A DNA stretch of 64,000 nt from Mucidula mucida (taxonomy: Eukaryota > Basidiomycota > Agaricomycetes > Agaricales > Physalacriaceae), in NCBI GenBank assembly GCA_015501055.1, contig JADNYV010000047.1, positions 164,001 to 228,000 of the forward strand, given 5' to 3'. Shown here one piece after another: positions 1 to 10,951 of this stretch (positions are counted from its first letter, which is position 1; each line of letters starts with the position of its first letter). The notes beneath the pieces were generated by a model. It saw nothing but the letters and a program-made list of their open reading frames with translations. It did no database searches and was not told the origin of the DNA. The translations under genes were made by a program, and so were the position numbers.

Positions 1-1333
1 TGACAACATTTGGCGGAGGCGCCTGAGTCTGAGGCGACGGCACTCGACTCGTGCTGGGAGTGCTCTCCGGAGTGGCAGTATTTGAGAATAAGAGCGCAGG
101 AGGCACACACTCCTCGATAGCTCCAGCCAGACTGCTACTGCTCCTCTGGGCGCGTACAGTGCCCATCATACCAAAGTTGTCCATTCCCTCTTTTGCGCCT
201 GGCATTCCTACCATGTAATCGGCAGCATAGCGACCATAAGTGTTAAAGGGGTCGACATGCGGACTATGAGGTGTATTGGGGTGACTACTGTGAGCGTTGT
301 TTGATGGGAATGACAGATTCAGGGTGGGACGATTGGGCTGGGTGGTGCGACAGGCGTATTCGCGTTGGCAAGTGACGACGGAGTCGTGGAAGTCGGAGAA
401 GAGCGACGAAGAAACGTCTTGGTGTCGAAGCGGCAACAGGCATGCCATGGGAAAGACTGTTGGGGGACGGCGGCTGGGAAACATACGGTGAGTGAGGGAG
501 GTGTTGAGTGAGCAAGTGACTTGAAATTGTACTTGCTGCTTATCCAAATAGAAATTTGGTTGGTGACCATTGATTGCGGGTGATGGGTACGCAGACAAAG
601 GCGTAGACAGCGGTGTGTCTGGAGGAGTGGGTGCACCGGGCGAAGAGCGGGCGCTGGGCGTCGCGGACGGCGGTGGGGCCTCAATATCCATTTCGTCCGG
701 ATCAAAGGCGACGTTGTAAGAGGCCTGCTGTACAGGCGCAGACTGCGACTGGTTGGGCGTGTATGGTGGCACAGATGTCTGAGAGACAACCTGTGGATTG
801 AAGGGAACCTGGAGCTGCGCCTGAGGACTTGACTGGTCGATTACAACGACATGGACTTCCTCAAAGTGTTCGAGCAGAGCATGCAGGTCAGTCAGATGAA
901 GACCGCAACAACTGTAATCTCGGCACTAGACTCGCGTTTCAGATGACGCGATAACGGGCAAGACGAGCGACTTACAAACTCTCTTTCGCGGTCGAGTACG
1001 CCGTATGCATTGATGACCTCTGAGTCGAGTTGCGGTTTCTGACTAAACCAGAGTCAGGTCAACGTCGCGGTCCAGGACATGCACGTACTCTGGAGAGCCG
1101 ATTGTATGGTCCATAGGACTCCCTTGGAACCGCATACCCAGGCCAAACGAGGTGGAGCGCCACGAGATGGGCGATCCCAGGAAATGGCGAGTGTATGATG
1201 CTGGATTGAACGAGCCGTTGCCATTAGAGCCCGTGTAAGAGCCCGACGACATGGTGTAGTCGACATTGGTGGAATTAGAGATATGATTACGGGGGCTGCC
1301 GCGGGATGGGAGAGCAATGGGCTGCGTAGACAT
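1..1333 (-). CDS. Sfp1-like C2H2 zinc-finger transcription factor (3' end beyond window)
   Basis: Read leftward from ATG 1333-1331. The N-terminus is Ser/Gly/Asn rich with the block SYTRHFLGSPISWR, which I recognise from basidiomycete Sfp1-type regulators (family assignment by memory). An intron follows (donor GTACGT near 1088, acceptor about 1020), then a short exon and a second intron (975-912, or a donor a few bases away). The next exon starts with a zinc finger, CCGLHLTDLHALLEHFEEVH (C2...H5H spacing). Pro/Ser/Thr-rich disordered sequence follows, including a FDPDEMDIE acidic patch, at least one more intron near 515-460, and LFSDFHDSVVTCQREYAC. The frame is still open at base 1, so the C-terminal fingers lie outside. 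Known family role: nuclear control of ribosome biogenesis and cell-size genes. The inner splice phases are not fully resolved by eye, so the exact exon ends are uncertain. Confidence 0.68.
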
Positions 1334-2526
1334 GGCGCGCTATAGAGCTATAAGGTAATATGGATACAGTGATACAAGGACCGGAAATGTCGACCAAAGA
1401 GCGAGCAGAGCAGCACCGCGGGCGTGGACAGCGGCAGCAGCGGCGACGACGACGATAGCGACAACAACGACGACGGGACGGAGGGAGGGAGGGAGGGACA
1501 GTCGGCGGACGGAGGAAGGGTGGTTGAAGGGTGGCTCTATTTAGAAGCTTCCCAAGTTTCATGGCCTTTAGTAAACAAACCACAACAATAGGCGGCTCGG
1601 ACCGCATCCTTTCCCTTACCCGAATTGGGGCGTCGTCTGTACCGCCACAGCAGCCCGACGGTCTGACGCAGTTGCATTGCGGTCCAACCGTCTTTTGAAA
1701 TTGCTCACTGATGTACTTTGGGGACTTTCCTTAGTAGCACGCGACTTATTCGTTGTCACTCCACCATGCGAATCCACCATATCAAGCACAGCGATTGCCT
1801 GCTGTCGATATGGCCGCTCAACACGCATGTTGCCTCATGTCTGCCGTAGTAATTTATCACTATCACATCTCTATCTCCCGGACCCGCTAAACATACCGCA
1901 TCCTCGCGCGTCTTTCACCCTGCGCCACATGTCACGTCAACTTGTTGTTCGCCAATTCGTCGCGCGTCTTTCAGCCTATACAGCCACAAGCAATAGTAGC
2001 GCGCGCTCGGACTTTGTTGCGACTCTACTTGGAAATCACGCGCTCCGGCTTCGGAAGTACTTCTCAACTCATTCCGCTGCTACGACACCGGTTACGACAC
2101 CCATCAAACTTGCTTCCCTTTTACACCTACCCTTCATCGCAAAACGTAACCCAACAAGTCTGATACCGAATAGGTCTTTCTCAGTCTCTGTACTCGTCCT
2201 ACAATCGCCATACAGCGCACACGCTATGTCCCATCATTGGCTTGTTGCCTCCGTGGGTCAAGGCCTTATTTGAGAGTCATCGTGGTGGCCGACTCATCGC
2301 GCGAGAATTCCAAAATCGCGCAGGTATCTGCATCACGTGCTCAGCGACACCATTTTTTGTGCCTCATATCATCTCGAATTGGAGTGGCTTTGGGGACCGT
2401 CGACGGCCGATAACTCTATCCTTCAAACAACTTGGAGCAAGGTGAGGACATCTCCTCGCTGATTGCTATTGTTTCCTTGTAGATCTGTCTTGTGGTAGCC
2501 TCAAGATTGGATGAAATACTGCACAT
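1334..2526. other. Upstream region of the Sfp1-like gene, no gene recognised
   Basis: No ORF with recognisable domains or a convincing exon chain. It holds the presumed promoter and 5' UTR of the minus-strand regulator, including a GAC/GGGA simple repeat. The plus-strand ORF over 1677-2273 has an Arg/Ser/Leu-rich composition with no motif and is probably chance. Confidence 0.5.
1441..1499. repeat. Purine-rich simple repeat (GAC then GGGA units)
   Basis: Imperfect GAC/GACAAC triplets run into four GGGA units (about 1482-1498). On the strand of the Sfp1-like gene this is a pyrimidine tract about 110-165 bases upstream of its start, a common place for CT-rich tracts in fungal promoters. A role in transcription is only inferred. 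Confidence 0.6.
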
Positions 2527-4359
2527 ATATGGGGGGCGTTCTGGGGAATAATTCAAATGTTCACTTTTTCACTTTTTGTACTCACTTTTCCTAAAGTTGA
2601 GATTGTCCTGAATATGTTCACTTACACTTTTCATATTTGGTGTTGACATCTGTAGAGACATGAATGCAAGGTTGGAGTTCTTGCAAGAGCGGCGCGGCGC
2701 AACGTCGGTGGTGTCATGTCGCGTCAAAGCCGCGCCGGATTTCCCACGCCTGTACTAAGTCCTTAAGCCCCAGCAGCAATGAAAGGGAGATTCAATTAAT
2801 TTGTAGGAGCTGGCTCCAGTGGCAAAGGCTACTTTGTTTAGGTGGTGCAGGAACAGGCAGACAGTGATGACTCTGGGTTCATAGTGTCACATGAAGCCTT
2901 TGAACGGTAGAGGCCAAATTCTTCTCCTGCCTGCACTTACTCAGGCAACAGTGTTTTTTCAAGGATACAATGGACAAACAACCACCCCGGTTGTCGCCAA
3001 TGTTCATATTAACCACACTTGCAACTCTGCCATTGCACGCGTGCACCTCCCTGATGCAGACCTGCACACTGACACACTGCTCTTGGACTGAATCTAAATT
3101 ATTGAGTGATATTACACCGTGTCCTCATTCATATTGTTGTAGTTGTCAAAGCAAGACATTGGACAAACGAGATGACATGTGTAGGAAAGACCCCAAAACA
3201 ATTTCTGGGGGTTGGCAAACACGATTTAGTAGTGAATGATAACGTGGGTCTGGTACGGATCCTCGAGACCTCACCCAACTCGTACCCCGCACATCACCCG
3301 TACCCGGAGCGTTGGGTACGGGTCGCCCGCCATTTTGCCCGCGGGTATGGAACGGGTGACGAGTGTCCCCGTACCCGTCAGGAAACGGCCATGAGAGTTT
3401 GTGCTCGCCGACGACCCCCGAGCAATTGCGCGGGGGTTAGCGACGTGCACGATACACATTGGCGAGGCCCCGGCTACTTGCAAAAGCAAGAACTGCGGCT
3501 CGACCAAGTGCATCAAGGTGGGGGGGATGTAGGACATGGTGAGACATGACAAGAATCCGGAGGTGGCGAGGAGACAATGCATAAGAAAAGACAGAGAAAA
3601 GACGCACATTTAAGGCTGGATACACTGCAATGCCTTCCAGCCAAATCCTTGAGAGATTTGATACATCCACCTGGCAGGTCTGTCCGTGCGCCTTGCTCGT
3701 TGAGAGAGCCCAATGAGAAAAAGACTATGGTTGGCCCAACAGCTGTTGTAAGCTATCCACGCGAAGACGCCGATATACGAAGACAAGTGGTGGGGGCCAA
3801 GTCGGCTCAAATAGTCTGGTAGCATTGATGCGTCTTCCTGATGGCTGACGCGTCGTAAGTCATCCGGAAATGGCGCCGTCACGCAGACGAGCGCCAGAAT
3901 GCGCCCCGGAACGCATCCGAGGGTGCAGCGGTCACACATGCTCTGATTTGACAGCCGGACCACAGAGCCTGCAAAGGTGTTCACTCCGAGAGGATTGAAC
4001 ACAATTGGCTTGTAAAGCAGCTCAGTGCTCCGCTGGCAGGAGACAGTCCAAGAGTGACAGTTCGTGGTTGGAGAATAAGAGGCGGATCAAAGGCTTACTA
4101 CTTCGTGTGTCCTAAAGTAGATATCTCAATTAATATTATCGAGAATCAATTAAAACACCAAATGGAATGTTCAGCGCGGGCGGAATGGCCGCCTCGACGG
4201 GCTAAAATGTCCGGAGTGAGCAGAATTCAAAAGTGAAAACGGAATTCAGCTCACTTCAGCGGAATAAAAAGTGACCACGGAAAGTGAAGATGATGCATGA
4301 AAATGTGATGAAGTGAGTAGTCAGATGCTCTGAATTATTCCCCAAAATACCACCCATAT
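2527..4359. mobile_element. Non-autonomous DNA transposon with 29-bp terminal inverted repeats
   Basis: The ends 2527-2555 and 4331-4359 are inverted copies matching at 25 of 29 bases, with a perfect 14-base inner block ending GGGGAATAATTCA. Next to both ends lie repeated TCACTTTT-type motifs in inverted orientation (about 2559-2630 and 4215-4320), which resemble subterminal transposase-binding repeats. Inside, 3240-3390 holds clustered GTACCC/GGGTAC words. No ORF in the 1.8 kb shows a transposase motif. No convincing target-site duplication was found, so the superfamily is open; hAT-like is a guess from the repeat architecture. Confidence 0.6.
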
Positions 4360-4439
4360 CCTTAGAGTCCTTGTACTGTGCGCGAGGTGACGACACCGGC
4401 GTACTAGCCAACGGCCGCGCTATTGGTTAACTGCCTTGC

Positions 4440-5460
4440 CGGGCTCAATGGGAATCACCTCACTTTATAACTATCTGCCGTCTGACCACAACTGCCGAGC
4501 GTTCACAATTCCATTATGACTCATTTCAATGGCACATTAGTCTTCAGCTCCAGCTCTCGTTCTACTACTCAGAGTCTCTATGACAATGAGATTCTCGGAC
4601 TTCCTACTTGGGATTTCCCTTTATCATCTCATGACGCGCCTTATGACGCTATTTAGTACTCGGGGAATGTTTAGGTCTTTTCAAACAGCAGGCAGACTCG
4701 ACCATCGTGGCGTAAATCAAGGCGACGCTGTTTCTCAATGGCTTTTGCGGTCAACAGGTGAGCGAAAGAGACACTGAGGGTAACTGTCTAGATATCATCT
4801 AATGGGGCACGGAATGATTGTATGTTTTACAGCAAGGCCATCTCGGGAAGCTGTCCCTACCTCGGATGCTTTGCCTTACCAGCCCCAGTTTCTGCCGCCC
4901 ACAAGTCCTGCATCACGACACATCCCAAAGTCGCAATTTCTTTGCGCCACACCTCACCTTGCATCCTGCTACCGATGAATTCAAACCCAATTCAAACCAG
5001 TACGTGACCCTGTGTAGTGTCCTATCACCGGGCATCGGGCCTGATGGGAATCATTCCACTGACTCCCCGACTTTCGACCACGACTGCCGAGTTTCCGGCA
5101 ACTTGTCTTCAACTCCCGGTGAGCGGAATCTCTAGCGCTGGAATCTTCGAGCCGCTGAGTATATTCTCAGTCCTTGATGTATTCAAAGTTCAAACAAGTT
5201 GTATCTTGACCACAGCTGCAGAGCGTTCACGACTTACGACTCATCTCGCGTAGCCATCGACACTTGCTCGTTACAATACGGCTAGGTTACCTGGCTACGT
5301 CTCGCGGCGTTAGTCTGCAGCTCTTGCTACTCGGAGTCTCTACAACGATGTGATTCTCCGATTTCCTACTTGATTCACTGAAGCGGTATCCCTTCCTCAT
5401 CTCGTAACTCCCTTTGCTGTAACGCGATTAGTGACTGGGGGAACGTTTAGGACTGTCTTT
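4440..5460 (+). repeat. Decayed local direct repeats
   Basis: A segment at about 4440-4690 recurs in diverged form at about 5037-5090 and 5205-5460. Shared landmarks: GGGAATCA near 4450 and 5047; CTGCCGAGCGTTCAC near 4491 compared with CTGCAGAGCGTTCAC near 5217; CGGAGTCTCTA-like blocks near 4569 and 5332; and GGGGAA(C/T)GTTTAGG near 4663 and 5440. The copies keep order and orientation with small indels. No protein is recognised, and no long ORF spans a unit. It could be a duplicated gene fragment or a remnant of an unknown repeat. Confidence 0.5.
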
Positions 5461-5861
5461 CACGCACTCCTACTCTCACAAAGTTTAGTTGGCGCCAACT
5501 ATTCGCCTCAACCGAGGCTTGAACTCTTTCTCCCTGCCCTTGAACTTCCGCAAGCGATGTAGTTTTCTCAAGTTCGGCGAAGTCCTCAACGCTGCCAAGC
5601 TTTACACCATTGTCGGTGTCTTTCACGGACAACTTCTCGATTGGTCCGTTCCTTCCCACCATGTATACTTCCATGCCAGCTGTTTCTCTCTGTGACTCGA
5701 CACGCCTCATGATCACTTGGGGTTCGGCCTCTTGATGGACTGACCTCAAAGAAGAACAAGGTAAACTCAGAGTGAATTTCGGCGCTCTTCTGATAACGGT
5801 ACGTGTCCGCCAAATCGAGGTTTAGAAACACTCGAAGTGGTCGATACCCGTATGAACTCAA
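5447..5861 (-). pseudogene. Broken fragment of an unrecognised protein gene
   Basis: Two overlapping minus-strand frames look protein-like. One starts at 5861 and reads YGYRPLRVFLNLDLADTYRY then FTLFFFEV; the other starts at 5749 and contains MEVYMVGRNGPIEKLSVKD and LEKTTSLAEVQGQGERVQ. Their order suggests one original coding sequence with a frameshift near 5745. I do not recognise the family. There is no start context or splice pattern giving a complete gene. It sits between the degenerate repeats and the EamA transporter. Confidence 0.3.
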
Positions 5862-6433
5862 GAAGCAAAGTCCCCGTAGGTTGAAGTAACATGGCGGTGG
5901 GCGGCAAGCCTCGGGATGGCGGGACTTGAACTCGCCATATATGCGTAACCTTGCATATCATGAATTGACCGAAAATAGAGCCGTCATTGCCAAGATTTAC
6001 GCTCTTCTCGATAGCAAAATAGGAAGGAGTGTTCTAATGTCGTACGACCGCGCCATCTTTCATGCGACGAAGTACGTACCTATTGAATTGGATGATTGAG
6101 TCTATTCTTCTTCAGATGCATATGATAGGTTAACCACACATTGGGATCCAGAGCAGGGTACCCTGGTCAACCTCGCCTTTGCTATCTTTTGCAATTGACA
6201 CTCCCACACGTCCACAACGTTGATGAGAGGCTGCTCCTGGTGGCTGCAGATTACAATGCAGCGGCGCGATCTCTACGGGCCGACGTATTGCACCCGAAGC
6301 CAAAAACATACTCGGAACGAGATGCCGCCCCTAAAATACTTTGGTCTTGTGTTGATCAGATTTCATTTTACAGCGATTGGATGGCTGCCCTCCTTGTTGT
6401 GCGTTCGAACCATCATCACCACGGGCGGCGACT
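5862..6433. other. Intergenic region upstream of the first EamA transporter
   Basis: No gene recognised. It should hold the promoter and 5' UTR of the transporter starting at 6434. A tRNA-T-arm-like word at about 5918 has no matching acceptor stem and was rejected. Confidence 0.45.
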
Positions 6434-8272
6434 ATGGCGCACACCTACATCCCGCTGAGCTCGACACCCAGCTCAGAGTCAGAAACCGACAAGCCAAGCA
6501 GAGTCCGGGCTTGGTGGACGGGGGCTCAGGGTTTTTCGCGAGAGCATGCGGGGCTGCTGTTCATCACGGCCGCGCAGGCGTTCTTCTCGCTCGTCAATGT
6601 CGCCGTGAAGACGCTCAATGGGATAGATCCTCCTGTCGATACCCTCCAGGTGCGTCCTCTTGCAGTTTTTCCATGACAGTAGGAACTCATCATCATCATA
6701 CTATAGCTCATCGTCGTCAGAATGGTGCGGGCTCCGTGTGCGAACCTGAGATGTGCATTGCTAATGGACACATAGGCCATCACGTACATTTTTAGTGTCG
6801 CCTACATGTAAGTCGTTGGAATGGCGGTATGGCAGAGCACCTATTAATGCTTTGGCTAGGCTTATGCGCGGCGTCAACGATCCATGGATTGGCCCCAAGG
6901 GCGTCCGACTGCTACTCTGGTTTCGTGGATTTTCCGGGTACGCGGCACCTAAACGCGATCGACATGTCTGATCGAATTTCCAGGTTCTTTGGGCTGTTTG
7001 GCATTTACTTTTCGTTAAAATATCTCTCATTGTCGGACGCCACGGTCCTTACATTTCTTGCGCCGTTTTGCACTGGGATCGCCGGCGCTGTGTTTTTGAA
7101 GGAAAGATATACGTATCGGGAGGCATTGGCTGGATGTAAGTCGCGTTCCTTGTTAGAATCCTTGCGACAGGAAGATTGATCTCGTCGGCAGTGTGCAGTC
7201 TTCTTGGTGTTGTCCTTATCGCACGGCCTGCGTTTCTGTTTGGTCACCTGTCGTCTACGCCGGATGTCAGCCCTGTCGAGGACGGAGTTCCTTCCCCAGA
7301 AGATGATGTGTCTGTTGCCATTGCCACGGCAGAGCAGAGGCTTATTGCCGTTGGGTTCGTCTATGTCATGATGTCGGAATCTTCCCTCACATATCTTGTT
7401 TAGTGTCGCTCTTGTGGGAGTCTTAGGTGCCACTGGAGCTTGTTCGTGCTATCCTCCCGCAATCTTCTCAGTTCTGATTTACTTTGAGTAGATACGACTG
7501 TTCGCGCCATCGGGATGCGTGCGCACGCCTTGCACTCCTTGGCGTCGTTTTCTGCGCAAAGCGTGATCGTTGCGAGTATAGGGTGAGTAATGATCATTCC
7601 ATACGCAGAGTCAACATCTCTGAACGCTCTAGAATGATTATTAAACGAGTTCCGTTCATCCTGCCTACCCGAGTTCTCTGGGGCTTGCTATTGAGCGAAA
7701 TCGGCGTATTCGGCTTTATAGCCCAGGTTCGTTGGCTACTACTGTCCATTCAATTTTGGTGTCCTGACTCTCTGGTAGCTCCTGCTGACGATGGGTCTTC
7801 AACGCGAAACTGCTGGGACGTGGTGTTATGGCGATTCACACCCAGGTACGATCCTGCTTCAATATCCATTGTGCGCTAAACGAAGAGTGTTTTGTAGATA
7901 ATATTCGCCACGTTTTGTGAACGCATATTCTTCCATTCTACTCCGTCTGGTCTCTCCGTTGTTGGCACACTGATCATAATTGCAGCAGCTATTTATGTCG
8001 CTGTGAGCTGCCAGTCCACTGCCCTCCACAATTTATTAATGTTATATGTCTAGTTCACTAAAAAGAAGGAGCAGGTACAGTGCAAGGTCGAGGATATTGT
8101 TTTGGAGGAAGGGTTGCTCAGTGGTGTTGTCAAAAAGGTAGAAGTTGACGATTTGGATGATAGGGACCGTAAAGAATCTATCGATTTAGATGATGAACTC
8201 GTAGGTGGGCCGTCGGAGCCATCCAGTCCGCGCACCGACGAACGTAGAGACGACGATAGAGATTTACGTTAA
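6434..8272 (+). CDS. EamA-family (SLC35G1-like) drug/metabolite transporter, one frameshift
   Basis: The multi-exon chain begins MAHTYIPLSSTPSSESETD. Exons seen: 6434-6649, 6707-6724 (LIVVRM), 6776-6807, 6860-6937, 6984-7135, 7192 to about 7350, then further short exons to TAA 8270-8272. The family block YLSLSDATVLTFLAPF, GIAGAVFLKERYTYREALAG and VLIARPAFLFG mark the first EamA repeat; RVLWGLLLSEIGVFGFIAQ and LLLTMGLQRETAG mark the second. About ten membrane helices are expected, with a cytosolic acidic tail. Relative to the paralog at 13891-15433, one extra base near 7818 shifts the frame just before the segment encoding HTQIIFATFCERIFF and the last helix. As written, the protein ends shortly after. 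This is either a recent mutation or a base-calling error. The substrate is unknown. Confidence 0.75.
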
Positions 8273-8719
8273 TGTTTACACACGAAATAAACACAATGAT
8301 AACATCAGTATTGTTTCAAATAGCATGTTTTACACGTTGTTTACCATACTAACCGAGCCGTAGCTCCCGCCACATACTGCCCCGCAAGAGGTCTGCAAAG
8401 TCAGGCCAGGCCGGTATTCCCAATCACTAGTCTGATTCTAATTTCCGATGGGTCAAGGGTATAGTACATTGTTACAACAGAAACTGTACAAAGGAAAACA
8501 GTACTACACAAACCTACTTGAAGACCATATTGAAGAATCACAGAGCCCGCGTATCACGTCTACATGCGAAGAGCGCACCAAGACCTCCTATGATACCAAG
8601 TGTCGGAGGAATCTTTCCCGCCTCCCCTGTCATACCTGCCCGTTGCAGCATGGCATACCAGCTCTTCGACTCCACCGCTGCGCCCCAAAAGTAGCGCTGC
8701 GACCATGAGGCGACGGATC
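8273..8719. other. Convergent 3' region
   Basis: Lies between the stop of the plus-strand transporter and the stop of the minus-strand small membrane protein. AATAAA-like words near 8286 fit a polyadenylation signal for the transporter. Nothing else was recognised. Confidence 0.4.
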
Positions 8720-9591
8720 CTAGTACCACGCACTCAGACTTGGGTTCTCATAAGCAATACTGGGAACTTGCGCACCTTTGACTGGCCCATAAGGACCGAA
8801 TCCGAATAGGGAGAGTATTGGGCGGAGGAGCAGCATCTCCGGGAGAAGTAGCGCAGCAACCGTGAAGAGGAAGTACGGAAGCAAGACGGGGTGCTGCTCT
8901 ATGAGATCGCCCGTGACGACAAGCACGTTGTATATCCCGCCGCGCATGCGGTCCCAATGAGGCTGAACCACGTCGGGCGGGAGATGGAACGTGTCGGCGC
9001 ATACCTGGATGAGAACGTCCCCCGCCATCGTGAGCGTGCTGTTCATCGTGACCTGGCGATCGTGATGACTCGGGGCCTGGTCGGGCGGAGGAAAGGTGCG
9101 CTCCATCTCGTTGAGGACGGCTTGGTAGTAGACAGAGATGCGGGCGGAGATTTCCGAGATAGGAATGTCGGACGCTGTGAGGGCGGTGTGGAGGAGTTTG
9201 GTGCTTTCGACCACATCGAGCATGTGGTCTTTGAGTTGGACAATCTCGGATATTTTGTATTCGTTTGCGATGTCGTTGATCATGGTGTGCGTATTATCCA
9301 TGACGGTCGTGACTTTGTTCTTAGCATCTTCCCAAAAGTCCTTCCAATGAGGGAAGAGGACTGGGGATCATACACGTGAGCGACATAACACTCTTCATAT
9401 ACAGGAAAGGACTCACAGAAGAAAGCATGTTCCAGCTTATTTGGCTGATGGGAGACCTTCTGTATTTGCAGGCAATATCAGAGGCCGAACCTGCTGTGTG
9501 ATGTTCTAGCATCGACAAACGAGAAGGCTTGCGCAGACAGGTGTAGGAACGCCACGAAGACAAAAAGACTGAAAAAGAGAGGGGACTTCAT
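8720..9591 (-). CDS. Small secreted or membrane-anchored protein of unknown function
   Basis: The start at 9591-9589 opens a clear signal peptide, MKSPLFFSLFVFVAFLHLSA. Two short introns follow (about 9490-9460 and 9416-9361, the acceptor of the second being uncertain). The main exon ends at 8720 and includes DFWEDAKNKVTTVMDNTHTM, a helical middle, a hydrophobic segment HPVLLPYFLFTVAALLLPEM near the C-terminus, and the tail ending YENPSLSAWY. About 230 residues in all. The layout (signal peptide, soluble domain, C-terminal membrane helix, short tail) is that of a type I membrane protein. No family is recognised. The 31-nt length of the first intron is unusually short, so that junction may be wrong. 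Confidence 0.6.
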
Positions 9592-10951
9592 GGCGGTCGA
9601 AGACAAGCTGCTCAGCCTCGTGTAGCAAGTTAGTCACCTCTTGTAATTTCCGAGCGACGGGCGTCAATCACTTTTTGATGTTGGTCATGAGGCGCTCGGT
9701 GACTCAATTGGAGGTGATATCGATGCTAAACCGAATGGATTAAGCTGTAGGTTATTACCACTTAGAGTCACCAGGCACTGTTCATCTAGCATTAATCATC
9801 CACATATACGCTGGCCCCCCGAGGATCGCTGACGTAGGGTGGCGGTAAGGTTCACGTAGAAGGTAGGAGAAAATGGAAGCCAACGCACCACGCCGGTTAG
9901 ACGACATCTCCTTGGCTTTATGGCGATTTAGTTTCTTCAGCATTGACGAGCCTCAAGTCATTGACTCATGACTGCTATATTATCCTCCACAGACGTTTGG
10001 TCTCCACGCTTCTGCAAGTCGTAGTTAACGTTTCTCCCTTACCGTGGGAAGATTCGTCAGCGTCCGCCATAGATACATTTTTTTCCAGTCCTCTTCTCTT
10101 GACCACTATCACGAATAAACTTGTTTTCCTCCTTCATTTGATCATCCGTGTCCCCGTTTCCACAGACCAAGTCAAGGCTTCTGCGCTTCCCCACGCAGAG
10201 GCCTGTTACGTCTGTGGAAGAGGATTGTAGCATGAGCTGGCTCGCCACCGAGGTCCGTTCTGGAGGCTTGGTGGATCAACGACGCCCTCTGTTCGCCGTC
10301 TGCTAGCGTTGAGTGGCGACTTTATCTGTGGCGCTGCTCCGTAACTAATAGACTTACATATCTTCGATACACGCTTTATTTTCGTCAACTTGCATACGAT
10401 TCAATACACGCTTTGTTCTGGTCACATTGTACAGAGTGAAAGCGTAGCTGCGAGTGCGCCTCGTGTAGGAATGTATGTGCAAAGCGGAATTACGAGAACC
10501 GGACGCTCGAGAATGGGTACCCCAGGGGGGCGGACAGTGTTCAGTTCCAAATCACACGAGTTGAATACGTGGGAACATAGCGCGTTCAATTCGGCCCCCA
10601 AGAGCAACTGTCCGTGCTTAATTTCATGAATCCAAGCAAAGAACTACTTGTTTGTGAGATTTTTGGGTATCAGCTCGTTCTTTTTCTCACATCCATGTCC
10701 AGCCAAGATAATTCCTATTCCTTTCTTCCCACTTACATGCGGCCATCCAACAGCAAACCTCCTCGACTATGTCCCGTGATGACCTTCCCACTCTTATCAT
10801 TTACCATCTCCATCTTTATCATTTCTACAGCAGTTCAACGGTGAGTAGTTATTGCTCTTTTTCGCTGATTTATCTCACCGGCGTTCCCTGCCCAGACTTT
10901 ACTGAACACATATAATACGGTTGTTGACAACCAAGATGCTCCGACTTGAGA
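9592..10951. other. Intergenic, no gene recognised
   Basis: Divergent spacer between the small membrane protein and the glyoxal oxidase. Several short ORFs occur on both strands but none has a recognisable motif or exon chain. The last 100 bases are the presumed promoter and 5' UTR of the glyoxal oxidase. Confidence 0.45.

Noticed and set aside
1677..2273. 198-codon plus-strand ORF
   Set aside because: Low-information Arg/Ser/Leu composition, no motif, no splice pattern, lies in the promoter side of the Sfp1-like gene.
3106..3609. ORFs on both strands inside the TIR element
   Set aside because: Overlapping frames caused by GTACCC-type repeats; no transposase signature.
5905..5960. tRNA-like T-arm (GGCGAGTTCAAGTCCCGCC on the minus strand)
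   Set aside because: No pairing acceptor stem, D-arm or anticodon arm at the required distance upstream; the arm alone is chance.
8891..9379. 162-codon plus-strand ORF
   Set aside because: Antisense shadow of the small membrane protein, which has the signal peptide and better composition.
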